From Coxiellaceae bacterium (GTDB taxonomy: Bacteria > Pseudomonadota > Gammaproteobacteria > Coxiellales > Coxiellaceae), in the NCBI GenBank assembly GCA_014238445.1, contig JABABC010000271.1, forward strand, positions 1 through 16,272: a stretch of 16,272 nucleotides of DNA, given 5' to 3'. The notes below the pieces were generated by a model. That model made no database searches. It was not told the origin of the DNA and saw nothing but the letters and a program-made list of their open reading frames with translations. Position numbers and translations under genes: made by a program. Shown here piece by piece: positions 6,334 through 16,272 of this stretch (position 1 is the stretch's first letter; each line of letters opens with the position of its first letter).

Positions 6334-7716
6334 TTAAGGTTCAACTAATTTTTCAGAGTGTTTTTTGGGTCGTTGCCAGCCTAATACCGTTTTTTGTTGG
6401 CTACGCTCTACAGTTAATTGATCTGACGGCGCATCACGACTGATTGTTGAGCCTGCTCCAATCGTTGCATAACTCCCTACCGTCACAGGTGCAACTAATG
6501 ATGTATTCGACCCTACAAAAGCACCGTCCTGAATAATGGTTGGCCACTTATTGGCACCGTCATAATTACAAGTAATCGTTCCTGCACCGATATTAACACC
6601 ATGACCCAATGTTGCATTCCCTAAATAAGACAAATGTGAGGCCTTACTACCTGCCCCCATATCCGTGGCTTTTATTTCAACAAAATTCCCAACCTTGGCA
6701 CCTTGCCCGATGGTTGTCTCAGGACGAACTCTAGCAAATGGGCCAATCATAGCGCGATCATGTGCCGTCGCACCCTCTACCACTGAATTAGCTGCCACCT
6801 CAACGTTATCGCCTAACGTGACATTTTTTAAAACGACATTAGGGCCAATATAACAATTTTCACCAATAACAATCTTACCCTCTAGAATAACATTAACATC
6901 TAATACGGTATCACGACCCACTGACACACACCCACGGATATCCAGTCGATGCGGATCTAATACTTTCACACCAGAAAATGCTAACGCCTTTGCTTGCTCT
7001 AACTGATAATGTCGCTCTAACGATGCTAGTTGCCAACGGTCATTCACACCCTGCATCTCTTGTTCACAGTGAGAAATCACACCCCCAACAGCGACACCAT
7101 CTCGTACGGCAAACGAAACAACATCGGTCAAATAGTATTCATTTTGATTATTATTATCTTTTAATTGTGGCAACCATTTATTTAATTGACGAACTGAAGC
7201 CGTTAATATCCCTGTATTCACTTCCGTAATTTTTTTCTCTTGATCATTAGCGTCTTTCTCCTCAATAATTGCAACAATATTACCCAGTTCATTACGAAGA
7301 ATTCGTCCTAAACCTGAAGGATTTTTTTTATCCGTAATCACAAGCCCTAATGCATTTTCAGGTGTATTCGCCAACAATTGACTGAGGGTAGCCTGTGAAA
7401 TTAACGGCACATCACCATACAATACCAATACTTGATCATCTTTATGACAAAAGGGAATCGCTTGTGAAACCGCATGCCCCGTCCCTAAACGCTCTTCTTG
7501 CTTGATCCAATTAACCGCCAAATGTGACAAGCCCTGTTTAACTTGTGCACCGCCACTGCCGTAGACCACATGAATAGATTCAGGATTAAGCGATTCAGCT
7601 GTACGGATTACATGTTCAACCATAGGAACCCCGGCGAGCTCGTGCAACACCTTGGGCATGCCAGAACACATCCGCTTACCATTTCCGGCAGCTAACACAA
7701 TGACACTTAAACTCAT
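6334..7716 (-). CDS. glmU: Bifunctional UDP-GlcNAc pyrophosphorylase / glucosamine-1-phosphate acetyltransferase
   Basis: GlmU acetylates glucosamine-1-phosphate with acetyl-CoA and then uridylylates it to UDP-GlcNAc, precursor of peptidoglycan and LPS, in the cytosol. At 460 residues it matches the E. coli enzyme (456). The N-terminal uridyltransferase shows LAAGNGKRM (8-16) with PK at 21-22, GTGHA (78-82), YGDVPL (100-105, metal-binding Asp102) and NEYYLTD (192-198). The left-handed beta-helix acetyltransferase spans about 250-450, with RVRPET (329-334), the catalytic-base candidate His361 in KASHLSYLGNA, and NIGAGTITCNYDG. I chose ATG at 7716, with AGAGGA upstream; a GTG five codons earlier would overlap that ribosome site. 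It follows atpC, the same neighbour order as in E. coli. Confidence 0.96.
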   Translation of the reverse strand: MSLSVIVLAAGNGKRMCSGMPKVLHELAGVPMVEHVIRTAESLNPESIHVVYGSGGAQVKQGLSHLAVNWIKQEERLGTGHAVSQAIPFCHKDDQVLVLYGDVPLISQATLSQLLANTPENALGLVITDKKNPSGLGRILRNELGNIVAIIEEKDANDQEKKITEVNTGILTASVRQLNKWLPQLKDNNNQNEYYLTDVVSFAVRDGVAVGGVISHCEQEMQGVNDRWQLASLERHYQLEQAKALAFSGVKVLDPHRLDIRGCVSVGRDTVLDVNVILEGKIVIGENCYIGPNVVLKNVTLGDNVEVAANSVVEGATAHDRAMIGPFARVRPETTIGQGAKVGNFVEIKATDMGAGSKASHLSYLGNATLGHGVNIGAGTITCNYDGANKWPTIIQDGAFVGSNTSLVAPVTVGSYATIGAGSTISRDAPSDQLTVERSQQKTVLGWQRPKKHSEKLVEP

Positions 7717-7745
7717 AACACGTCCTCTCACTTGATGAGATGCTT

Positions 7746-7754
7746 ACTATAACA
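7746..7754 (-). promoter_or_regulatory. Candidate extended -10 promoter of glmU
   Basis: The minus strand reads TGTTATAGT, a TGn extension plus TATAGT (five of six matches). The -35 is weak. The start would be near 7740, about 24 nt before glmU. No clear terminator separates atpC from glmU, so glmU may receive both its own and atp-operon transcription. Confidence 0.4.
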
Positions 7755-7798
7755 TTAAGATTAAATGATCGACTAGAATAACGATACGCTTAAAGGTA

Positions 7799-8227
7799 TT
7801 ATTTTTTTACCAGCTTACGTAATGATTGAATGGCGCGCAGTTGTGCCGTTGCTTCTGCAAGCTCCGCCATTGCTTTTGTGTAATCCACTTCTTTTACTTT
7901 ATCTAACAATACCGCCTCAGCTTGTTCTTTTGCTGTCTTAGCGGCCAACTCATCCAGGTCTTCAGCCCGACTCGCTGTATTTGCTAATACCGTCACAACA
8001 TCCGGTTGAACTTCTAGAAATCCGCCGGACGTGTAATACACATGCTCTTCGCCTGAATCTAAAACAAACTCCATCGTCCCGGGTTTAATGGCCGTCAACA
8101 GTGCCGTATGCCCAGGATAGATGCCCAGCTCACCCGAACCACCCGTAGCGATCAAGCGAGTGACCTTCCCTGAAAATAAAGCAGCTTCTGCACTGACAAT
8201 GATTAGATCCATGGTTTTATTAGCCAT
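7799..8227 (-). CDS. atpC: F1Fo ATP synthase epsilon subunit
   Basis: Epsilon is the central-stalk subunit that contacts gamma and the c-ring and inhibits ATP hydrolysis through its C-terminal helices. At 142 residues it is close to E. coli AtpC (139). The N-terminal beta-sandwich shows SAEAALFSGKV, GELGIYPGHTALLTAIKPG and the YTSGGFLEVQPDVVTVLANTA motif. The C-terminal two-helix part runs from about residue 88 (EDLDELAAKTAKEQAEAV) to LRKLVKK. It is the last gene of the atp operon, 14 bp after atpD, with a GGG-containing weak ribosome site. No terminator is clear after it. Confidence 0.96.
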   Translation of the reverse strand: MANKTMDLIIVSAEAALFSGKVTRLIATGGSGELGIYPGHTALLTAIKPGTMEFVLDSGEEHVYYTSGGFLEVQPDVVTVLANTASRAEDLDELAAKTAKEQAEAVLLDKVKEVDYTKAMAELAEATAQLRAIQSLRKLVKK

Positions 8228-8241
8228 CTACTCAACCCTTC

Positions 8242-9639
<1,398 letters not shown>

Positions 9640-9652
9640 TTACCTCTATTGC

Positions 9653-10519
9653 TTATTCTACAGCAGCAGCCCCTGCTACAATTTCTGAAATTTCTTGTGT
9701 AATACTCGATTGTCTGACCTTGTTATACACCAAACGCAACTCATCAATGAGTGAGCCTGCATTATCAGTTGCACTTTTCATCGCCACCATACGCGCACTC
9801 TGCTCACACGCGATATTTTCTATCACGGCCTGATACACTTGTGACTCGATGTATCGAATCAAGAGCTCCGTCATTAATGCTGAGGAGTCATCCGGTTCAT
9901 AAATGTAATCCCAATGCCCTTTTTTGCTAGAAGGTTCGGGTTGGAGCGGCAATAACTCACGAACAAATGGCTTTTGCGTCATGGTATTCACAAACGTATT
10001 AGCGACCACAAAGACTTGATCCAGCTGCCCGGAATCAAATCGATCTAACATCACTTTAACCACACCAACAAGATCCGTCACTAAAGGTGCATCACCTAAA
10101 CTGGTTGCGGCCCCCACAACATTCACACCTAATCGTGAAAAGTAACTTTCAGCTTTACGGCCGATCAAACAGACATCCACCTCAACTTGACTATCGGTCA
10201 ACGCTTTCATTTTTTTCAATGTGGTGCGAAATAGATTCATATTTAAACCACCGCATAAACCACGATCGCTTGACACAATAATAAAGCCTACTCGCTTAAT
10301 CTCATCACGCTGCTCCATATAGGGATGCTTAAACTCACTATGACTCGATGCTACATGCGCAATCACATCACGAATATGTGTGGCATAAGGACGAGACAAT
10401 GCCATGCGGTCCTGTGCTTTGCGCATTTTACTGACAGCAACGAGCTCCATTGCACGAGTAATCTTCTGAGTACTCTTCACACTGGACATTTTCTTATGAA
10501 TTTCTCTAGCGCGTGACAT
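9653..10519 (-). CDS. atpG: F1Fo ATP synthase gamma subunit
   Basis: Gamma is the rotating central shaft whose N- and C-terminal helices form the coiled coil inside the alpha3-beta3 hexamer. The 288-residue length equals the family norm (E. coli 287). Visible are the N-terminal helix [20 protein letters not shown] with [10 protein letters not shown], the Rossmann-like core with [11 protein letters not shown] (83-93), and the C-terminal helix ending [19 protein letters not shown] place the start at the ATG at 10519, with GAGGA eight bases upstream; a GTG two codons earlier would sit too close to that site. The gene lies 22 bp after atpA in the operon. Confidence 0.97.
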   Translation of the reverse strand: MSRAREIHKKMSSVKSTQKITRAMELVAVSKMRKAQDRMALSRPYATHIRDVIAHVASSHSEFKHPYMEQRDEIKRVGFIIVSSDRGLCGGLNMNLFRTTLKKMKALTDSQVEVDVCLIGRKAESYFSRLGVNVVGAATSLGDAPLVTDLVGVVKVMLDRFDSGQLDQVFVVANTFVNTMTQKPFVRELLPLQPEPSSKKGHWDYIYEPDDSSALMTELLIRYIESQVYQAVIENIACEQSARMVAMKSATDNAGSLIDELRLVYNKVRQSSITQEISEIVAGAAAVE

Positions 10520-10541
10520 GGTCACTTTCCTCGTTCGTTAT

Positions 10542-12092
10542 CTACCAAGTTTGCGTGGATTTAAACTGCTCTAACACCTGCTCCATCTGCTTGAGCGTAT
10601 CGGGGTCTAACGTTGGCTTGTCGTTAATGGATTGCATCAGCGCCGATTGCGTATCAGCTAGGTATGCATGTAACGCCGACTCAAAGCTCGTGACTTTGCT
10701 CAACTCAACATCATCAAGATAGCCTTTCTCAACCACAAACCAAGAGAATGCCGTTTGAGCAACATCTAATGGCTGATATTGTGATTGCTTGAGCATTTCA
10801 TAAATCCGCTGACCGCGCTCTAACTGCTTACGAGTGACCTGATCTAAGTCCGATGCAAATTGTGAAAAAGCTTCTAATTCACGATATTGCGCAGCAGCAA
10901 TACGAAGACCACCAGCGAGTTTTTTAACAATTTTAGTTTGTGCTGCACCACCAACACGTGACACTGACAGCCCCGTACTGATAGCGGGTCGGATACCTGA
11001 GTTAAACATATTCACATCTAAGAAAATCTGGCCATCCGTAATCGAAATCACATTCGTTGGAATAAAGGCAGAAACATCGCCAGCTTGTGTTTCAATGATA
11101 GGTAATGCTGTTAATGATCCTGTTTTACCTTTCACAGCACCATCCGTCATCTTCTCGACATAAGTTGCATTCACACGCGCCGCTCTTTCTAATAAACGAG
11201 AATGCAAGTAAAACACATCGCCAGGATACGCTTCACGCCCAGGTGGACGGCGCAATAACAATGAAATTTGACGATAGGCCCAGGCCTGCTTTGTTAAGTC
11301 ATCATAAACAATGAGCGCATCTTCGCCTTTATCTCTAAAGTATTCACCCATAGAACAACCCGCATAGGGAGCAAGGTATTGAAGCGAGGCAGCATCAGAA
11401 GCATTAGCAGCGACAATGATCGTGTGCTTCAACGCATCATGCTCTTCTAGCTTACGAACAACAGCAGCCACCGAAGACGCTTTTTGCCCAATGGCAACAT
11501 AGATACATTTAACACCCGTATCCTTCTGATTAATAATGGCATCAATCGCAATGGCGGTCTTACCAATCTGCCGATCGCCAATAATCAATTCACGCTGTCC
11601 ACGACCAATAGGCACCATGGCATCAATCGACTTAATGCCTGTCTGCAATGGTTGGTCAACGGACTGTCGTTCAATCACACCTGGAGCAATTTTTTCAATC
11701 GCTGACATCAGGTCAGTTTCAACAGGGCCTTTACCGTCAATAGGGCGACCCAAAGTGTCCACAACACGGCCTAATAAAGCTTCGCCGACAGGCACTTCTA
11801 AAATCTTACCCGTACAGCGGGCGACCATACCTTCTTCAAGGTGTGTGTAAGGTCCTAATACCACCGCACCCACGGAATCGCGTTCCAAATTAAAGGCTAA
11901 TCCAAAAGTACCCCCTGGAAACTCAATCATCTCTCCGAACATGACATCAGTCAGGCCGTAAATACGAACAATCCCATCTTTTAAATTAACAATTGTTCCC
12001 TCTGTTCTGATCTCAGCTTGCACATTCATGCCATCAATTCTAGATTGAATAATTTTACTGATTTCAGATGCTTCTAATTGTGTTGCTGACAT
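10542..12092 (-). CDS. atpA: F1Fo ATP synthase alpha subunit
   Basis: Alpha forms the non-catalytic nucleotide sites and supplies the arginine finger to the beta catalytic sites. The 516-residue protein shows the N-terminal helix for delta binding, the beta-barrel ([19 protein letters not shown]), P-loop GDRQIGKT (172-179), [20 protein letters not shown], and the arginine finger Arg379 in [12 protein letters not shown]. The loop position usually held by Thr in GDRQTGKT is Ile here; the invariant Gly-Lys-Thr is intact, so binding should be preserved. It starts five bases after atpH ends. Confidence 0.98.
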   Translation of the reverse strand: MSATQLEASEISKIIQSRIDGMNVQAEIRTEGTIVNLKDGIVRIYGLTDVMFGEMIEFPGGTFGLAFNLERDSVGAVVLGPYTHLEEGMVARCTGKILEVPVGEALLGRVVDTLGRPIDGKGPVETDLMSAIEKIAPGVIERQSVDQPLQTGIKSIDAMVPIGRGQRELIIGDRQIGKTAIAIDAIINQKDTGVKCIYVAIGQKASSVAAVVRKLEEHDALKHTIIVAANASDAASLQYLAPYAGCSMGEYFRDKGEDALIVYDDLTKQAWAYRQISLLLRRPPGREAYPGDVFYLHSRLLERAARVNATYVEKMTDGAVKGKTGSLTALPIIETQAGDVSAFIPTNVISITDGQIFLDVNMFNSGIRPAISTGLSVSRVGGAAQTKIVKKLAGGLRIAAAQYRELEAFSQFASDLDQVTRKQLERGQRIYEMLKQSQYQPLDVAQTAFSWFVVEKGYLDDVELSKVTSFESALHAYLADTQSALMQSINDKPTLDPDTLKQMEQVLEQFKSTQTW

Positions 12093-12097
12093 TGCTA

Positions 12098-12652
12098 TTA
12101 ACCTCTTAAACTTTCACTTAAACGGGCCAGTCGATTACTGACCGAACCATCCATCACCCAACTACCGACTTGAACAACAACACCACCCACTAAGGTCGTA
12201 TCAACGCTCAGTTCCAATTGTGCTTTCGCACACAATGTTTTTTCTATATAGGCTTGAATAGACACGACTTCTGACTCTACTAATGAGCGTGCTGAGCGAA
12301 CTTGCGCTGTCACAACACCCTCATGTTGCTCTAACAGTGCTACATACAGCTGATGAATCTCTGGCAAAACGGCCAACCGCTTGTTCAGTGTCAAAACCTG
12401 CAAAAAATCCTGCACAGAAGTCACAGAATCCTCTGAAAAACCAGGCAATGCCTGCACGACTTCCAGCAAAATTGATTCGCGTTGCTCATCTTCATAGTAA
12501 GGACTCTCTAACACAGTTCGCATGGAATGATCATTGACAGCCTGCGTCAACGCAGCCAAAACAGGCAACCACTGATGTAACATCCGCTGCTGTTTTGCTT
12601 GCTTAAACAGGGCCTTCGCATAAGGCCTTGCCATTGTTGCCCATTGAGACAT
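12098..12652 (-). CDS. atpH: F1Fo ATP synthase delta subunit
   Basis: Delta joins the top of the F1 head to the b-subunit stator. The 184-residue chain has the typical start [19 protein letters not shown] (compare the ARPYAKA motif of E. coli), a helical N-terminal domain, and the diagnostic C-terminal region [20 protein letters not shown] followed by [12 protein letters not shown]. Its ATG overlaps the atpF stop by one base (TAATG), which implies translational coupling of the two stator genes. The ATG at 12652 is preferred over Met7 because the residues before ARPYAKA align with the family. Confidence 0.96.
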   Translation of the reverse strand: MSQWATMARPYAKALFKQAKQQRMLHQWLPVLAALTQAVNDHSMRTVLESPYYEDEQRESILLEVVQALPGFSEDSVTSVQDFLQVLTLNKRLAVLPEIHQLYVALLEQHEGVVTAQVRSARSLVESEVVSIQAYIEKTLCAKAQLELSVDTTLVGGVVVQVGSWVMDGSVSNRLARLSESLRG

Positions 12653-13128
12653 TACACTTCACCCACTGCATCAGAGACAATACTTTGATCAAGCTCAACA
12701 TTGACGGTCAATTCTTGCTGCAAGACTTTTTCAGCACCAGCGACTACCAACTGGCTAACTTGAGCCATCAATGCTTCTTTCGCCTGCGTGTATTCTTTTT
12801 GAATATCGGACTGAGCCAGCTCTAATAAACGACCACCCTCAACACGAGCCGCTGCTTTGGCTTCCTCAATCATATGGTGCACACGTGTGTTAGCTTGTTC
12901 GATAATAGCGGCGGCCTCAGCTTTTGCGTCAGTACGTATGGCTTCTGATTGATACTGCGCTAACTCCAGCTCCTTCACACCTTGCTCCGCAGCCTCCAAG
13001 CCATCAGCGATCTTTTGCCGGCGCTCTTCCATAGCCCGAATCAACACAGGCCAAACAAACTTCATGGTGAACCATATAAAAAGTGCAAAAGTAATCATTT
13101 GCCCTAATATGGTTAAATTCAAATTCAT
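12652..13128 (-). CDS. atpF: F1Fo ATP synthase b subunit
   Basis: The b subunit is the membrane-anchored peripheral stalk, dimeric in most gammaproteobacteria. It has one N-terminal membrane segment ([20 protein letters not shown]), then [23 protein letters not shown] and a long charged coiled coil rich in Ala, Glu, Lys and Gln to the C-terminus. The length of 158 residues is close to E. coli (156). Only one b-type gene is present, so the stator should be a homodimer. It lies 37 bp after atpE and overlaps atpH by one base. Confidence 0.96.
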   Translation of the reverse strand: MNLNLTILGQMITFALFIWFTMKFVWPVLIRAMEERRQKIADGLEAAEQGVKELELAQYQSEAIRTDAKAEAAAIIEQANTRVHHMIEEAKAAARVEGGRLLELAQSDIQKEYTQAKEALMAQVSQLVVAGAEKVLQQELTVNVELDQSIVSDAVGEV

Positions 13129-13165
13129 AGTCGCTTACCCCGATTCATTCATCCAATGACACTGA

Positions 13166-14714
<1,549 letters not shown>

Positions 14715-14743
14715 GTTCCATGGCCCCTTGATAATTGACCGCG

Positions 14744-14772
14744 AGTATAATGGCTTTCTGGGCTTTGTGCAA
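14744..14772 (-). promoter_or_regulatory. Promoter of the atp operon
   Basis: The minus strand has TTGCAC (14767-14772), a 17-bp spacer and TATACT (14744-14749), with four of six and five of six matches to the sigma70 consensus. The transcript would start near 14737, leaving a leader of about 23 nt before atpI that contains AAGGGG. This is the best promoter in the window and sits where atp operons usually have one. Confidence 0.75.
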
Positions 14773-14903
14773 CGGCTCAACAGACCATCGATCGGAAAAA
14801 AGGCCTGTGAATACTCCACCCGAGCCACGCATTCGATGACGCTTTAATAATGACTTCTGCACGATAATGGATCTATTAATGCGCTCTTAAGATATTGATC
14901 TAC

Positions 14904-15065
14904 CTACTGCGTGGGCACTGAAGCATCTGCTGTATATTGCTCAAAAAAGTCTGCCCCTCGAAAAACCGGCTTCCCCGACCCACACTCACCATACTGATGC
15001 ATTACCCGCATACCAATCACCACCCCAATAATAAGCACCACAACGCCAAACAAACCCACCTTCAT
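14904..15065 (-). CDS. Small single-pass membrane protein between parB and atpI, unknown function
   Basis: A 53-residue frame starting MKVGLFGVVVLIIGVVIGMR and ending SVPTQ. Residues 2-18 form one hydrophobic segment behind a single lysine, followed by a polar tail of about 33 residues with one cysteine (YGECGSG) and an acidic patch (GADFFEQYTADAS). GAGG lies nine bases before the ATG, and the start is 14 bp after the parB stop, so it is most likely the third gene of a parA-parB operon. The segment could be a signal anchor with the tail outside. I recognise no family. The spacing, ribosome site and coherent composition argue it is real despite its size; absence of homologues would weaken this. 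Confidence 0.6.
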   Translation of the reverse strand: MKVGLFGVVVLIIGVVIGMRVMHQYGECGSGKPVFRGADFFEQYTADASVPTQ

Positions 15066-15079
15066 CAAACAGTGCCTCG

Positions 15080-15994
15080 CTATTGAATTCGACCTAAAAT
15101 ACCATCCAGCTCATCCACACTATTATAATGCACCACTAACTGGCCTTTCCCTTTAGGCTGATGCCGAATCACCACTCGCGCACACAACTTATCAGACAAA
15201 TCATGTTGTAATTTTTTAATGTTTGGGTCAATTTCTGCTGGCACTGCTGTATCTGCACCCACAGACTCCGCCAATGCTTTCACCCAGGCCTCGGCCTGAC
15301 GTACCGACAACCCCCTCGCGACAATACTCTTTGCTACATCTACCTGTTGGGCACCTTCTAATGACAATAAAGCCCTCGCATGCCCCATCTCCAACTGGCC
15401 ATTTTCTACCATGGTCTTTACCGCAGACTGTAATCGCAATAATCGAACCAAGTTAGACACGGCTGTACGAGACCTCCCCACCACCTCTGAAACCTCTTGG
15501 TGTGTTAATGAAAACTCATGCAATAAACGATTCAAAGCCACAGCCTCTTCAATCGCATTCAAATCTTCGCGCTGAATATTTTCGATCAAAGACATAGCTA
15601 CCGCTGCATCATCACTCAATTCTCGAACAATGGCAGGGATAACTTTCAGACCCGCCAATTGAGCAGCCCGCCAACGGCGCTCACCAGCAATCAACTCATA
15701 CCCTCGATCAGTCTCTCGAACCACAACCGGCTGAATCACACCCTGCGAACGAATGGATTGAGCCAGCTCCTCTAAGGCACCTGGCGCAAACTGCGTACGA
15801 GGCTGATACCGACCCGCAACCACCTGATCAACACTCAACTGACAAAGCGAAGAACCCTGAGCTGCCGCGGATACCACCTTAGAATCTGCACTCACAACCG
15901 GCGCATCAATGACGACCGACGAACTACTCCCTTTCAGCAATTCACCCAGCCCCAGATCACTTAAACCACGCCCCAAGCCTCTTTTCTTTTGCAT
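15080..15994 (-). CDS. parB: Chromosome partitioning protein ParB
   Basis: ParB binds parS sites near the origin, loads as a CTP-dependent clamp and works with ParA to segregate the origin region. The 304-residue protein starts MQKKRGLGRGLSDLGLGELL, the conserved N-terminal ParA-interaction segment, followed by a Ser-rich linker. The CTP-binding domain shows QPRTQF (64-69), GERRWRAAQLAGLKVIPAIV (104-123) and ENIQREDLNA (138-147). The parS-recognising helix-turn-helix is at about 163-188 (LTHQEVSEVVGRSRTAVSNL), then GHARALL (204-210). The C-terminal dimerisation domain includes VVIRHQPKGKGQLVVHYNS. GGAGG lies seven bases before ATG. The start overlaps the parA stop by one base (TAATG). Confidence 0.96.
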   Translation of the reverse strand: MQKKRGLGRGLSDLGLGELLKGSSSSVVIDAPVVSADSKVVSAAAQGSSLCQLSVDQVVAGRYQPRTQFAPGALEELAQSIRSQGVIQPVVVRETDRGYELIAGERRWRAAQLAGLKVIPAIVRELSDDAAVAMSLIENIQREDLNAIEEAVALNRLLHEFSLTHQEVSEVVGRSRTAVSNLVRLLRLQSAVKTMVENGQLEMGHARALLSLEGAQQVDVAKSIVARGLSVRQAEAWVKALAESVGADTAVPAEIDPNIKKLQHDLSDKLCARVVIRHQPKGKGQLVVHYNSVDELDGILGRIQ

Positions 15995-16272
15995 TACACT
16001 GCCTCCGTTGTTGCTACTGCCTCACTCATCACATGACCCACGCTACGATGACGCTGCAAAAATTCACTCGCTAATGCCAAATAAGCAATTGCGCCCTGAG
16101 ACCGCTTATCATAATGCACGACAGGAACCCCATGACTAGGCGCCTCGGCTAACCGAACATTGCGTGGAATAACGGTGTGATACACCTGTTTAGAGAAATG
16201 CGTTAATAATTGCTCAGAAACCTCCGATGTCAATCGATTACGACCGTCATACATGGTGCGCAATAACCCTTC
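15994..16272 (-). CDS. parA: Chromosome partitioning ATPase ParA, C-terminal part (5' end outside window)
   Basis: ParA/Soj is a deviant Walker-type ATPase that binds DNA and moves ParB-parS complexes. Only the last 92 residues are present; the frame is open to the window edge, reading EGLLRTMYDGRNRLTSEVSE, a standard ParA stretch. It continues with TVIPRNVRLAEAPSHGVPV and a final helix with KRSQGAIAYLALASEFL, all conserved in chromosomal Soj proteins. The ATP-binding motifs lie outside the window. An internal TTG at 16263 is not the start. The last residues (SVGHVMSEAVATTEAV) form a short variable tail. It overlaps parB by one base. Confidence 0.95.
   Translation of the reverse strand, partial: EGLLRTMYDGRNRLTSEVSEQLLTHFSKQVYHTVIPRNVRLAEAPSHGVPVVHYDKRSQGAIAYLALASEFLQRHRSVGHVMSEAVATTEAV

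Noticed and set aside
7760..7800. Imperfect hairpin after atpC, considered as terminator of the atp operon
   Set aside because: The stem is A/T-rich with internal mismatches, and the minus strand has no T run after it; not strong enough to call.
12882..12891. CACACGTGTG palindrome inside atpF, considered as parS
   Set aside because: Only the CACGTG-like centre fits; the outer arms do not match the parS consensus and it is within conserved coding sequence.

Overview
This window looks like an origin-proximal stretch of a gammaproteobacterial chromosome of moderate to low GC. On the minus strand, from the right edge, the order is parA (partial), parB, a 53-residue membrane protein, atpI-B-E-F-H-A-G-D-C, glmU and rsmE. 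The parAB-atp-glmU order is the classic layout beside oriC in gammaproteobacteria, so the origin probably lies beyond the right end. I cannot name a genus; no gene here is diagnostic.

Right half (about 5.4-16.3 kb): chromosome segregation genes, the complete nine-gene F1Fo ATP synthase operon, and the glmU-rsmE pair (cell-wall precursor synthesis and 16S rRNA methylation). Genes are tightly packed, with two TAATG stop/start overlaps (parA/parB and atpF/atpH). A strong sigma70-type promoter (TTGCAC, 17 bp, TATACT) precedes atpI. An extended -10 site lies before glmU, and a clear intrinsic terminator lies beyond rsmE, possibly shared by a short structured RNA.

Middle (about 2.5-5.4 kb): a LysR-type regulator behind a roughly 950-bp AT-rich non-coding stretch with a nested dyad and a five-copy heptamer array, then a Bax-inhibitor-1 family membrane protein with its own terminator.

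Left part (1-2.5 kb): the 3' part of deoC and a complete PiT phosphate transporter on the plus strand, then a gap and a small secreted protein with eight cysteines. Facing it on the minus strand is a small gene with a perfect ribosome binding site but two consecutive stop codons inside its signal peptide; it reads as a broken small lipoprotein.

I see no CRISPR array, phage, IS element, defence island or tRNA/rRNA gene. The less ordinary items are the cysteine-rich secreted protein, the broken lipoprotein gene, the small protein between parB and atpI, the candidate small RNA after rsmE, the dyad before lysR and the C-terminally extended c subunit. Most of the window is conserved housekeeping sequence, and I do not claim a new system.
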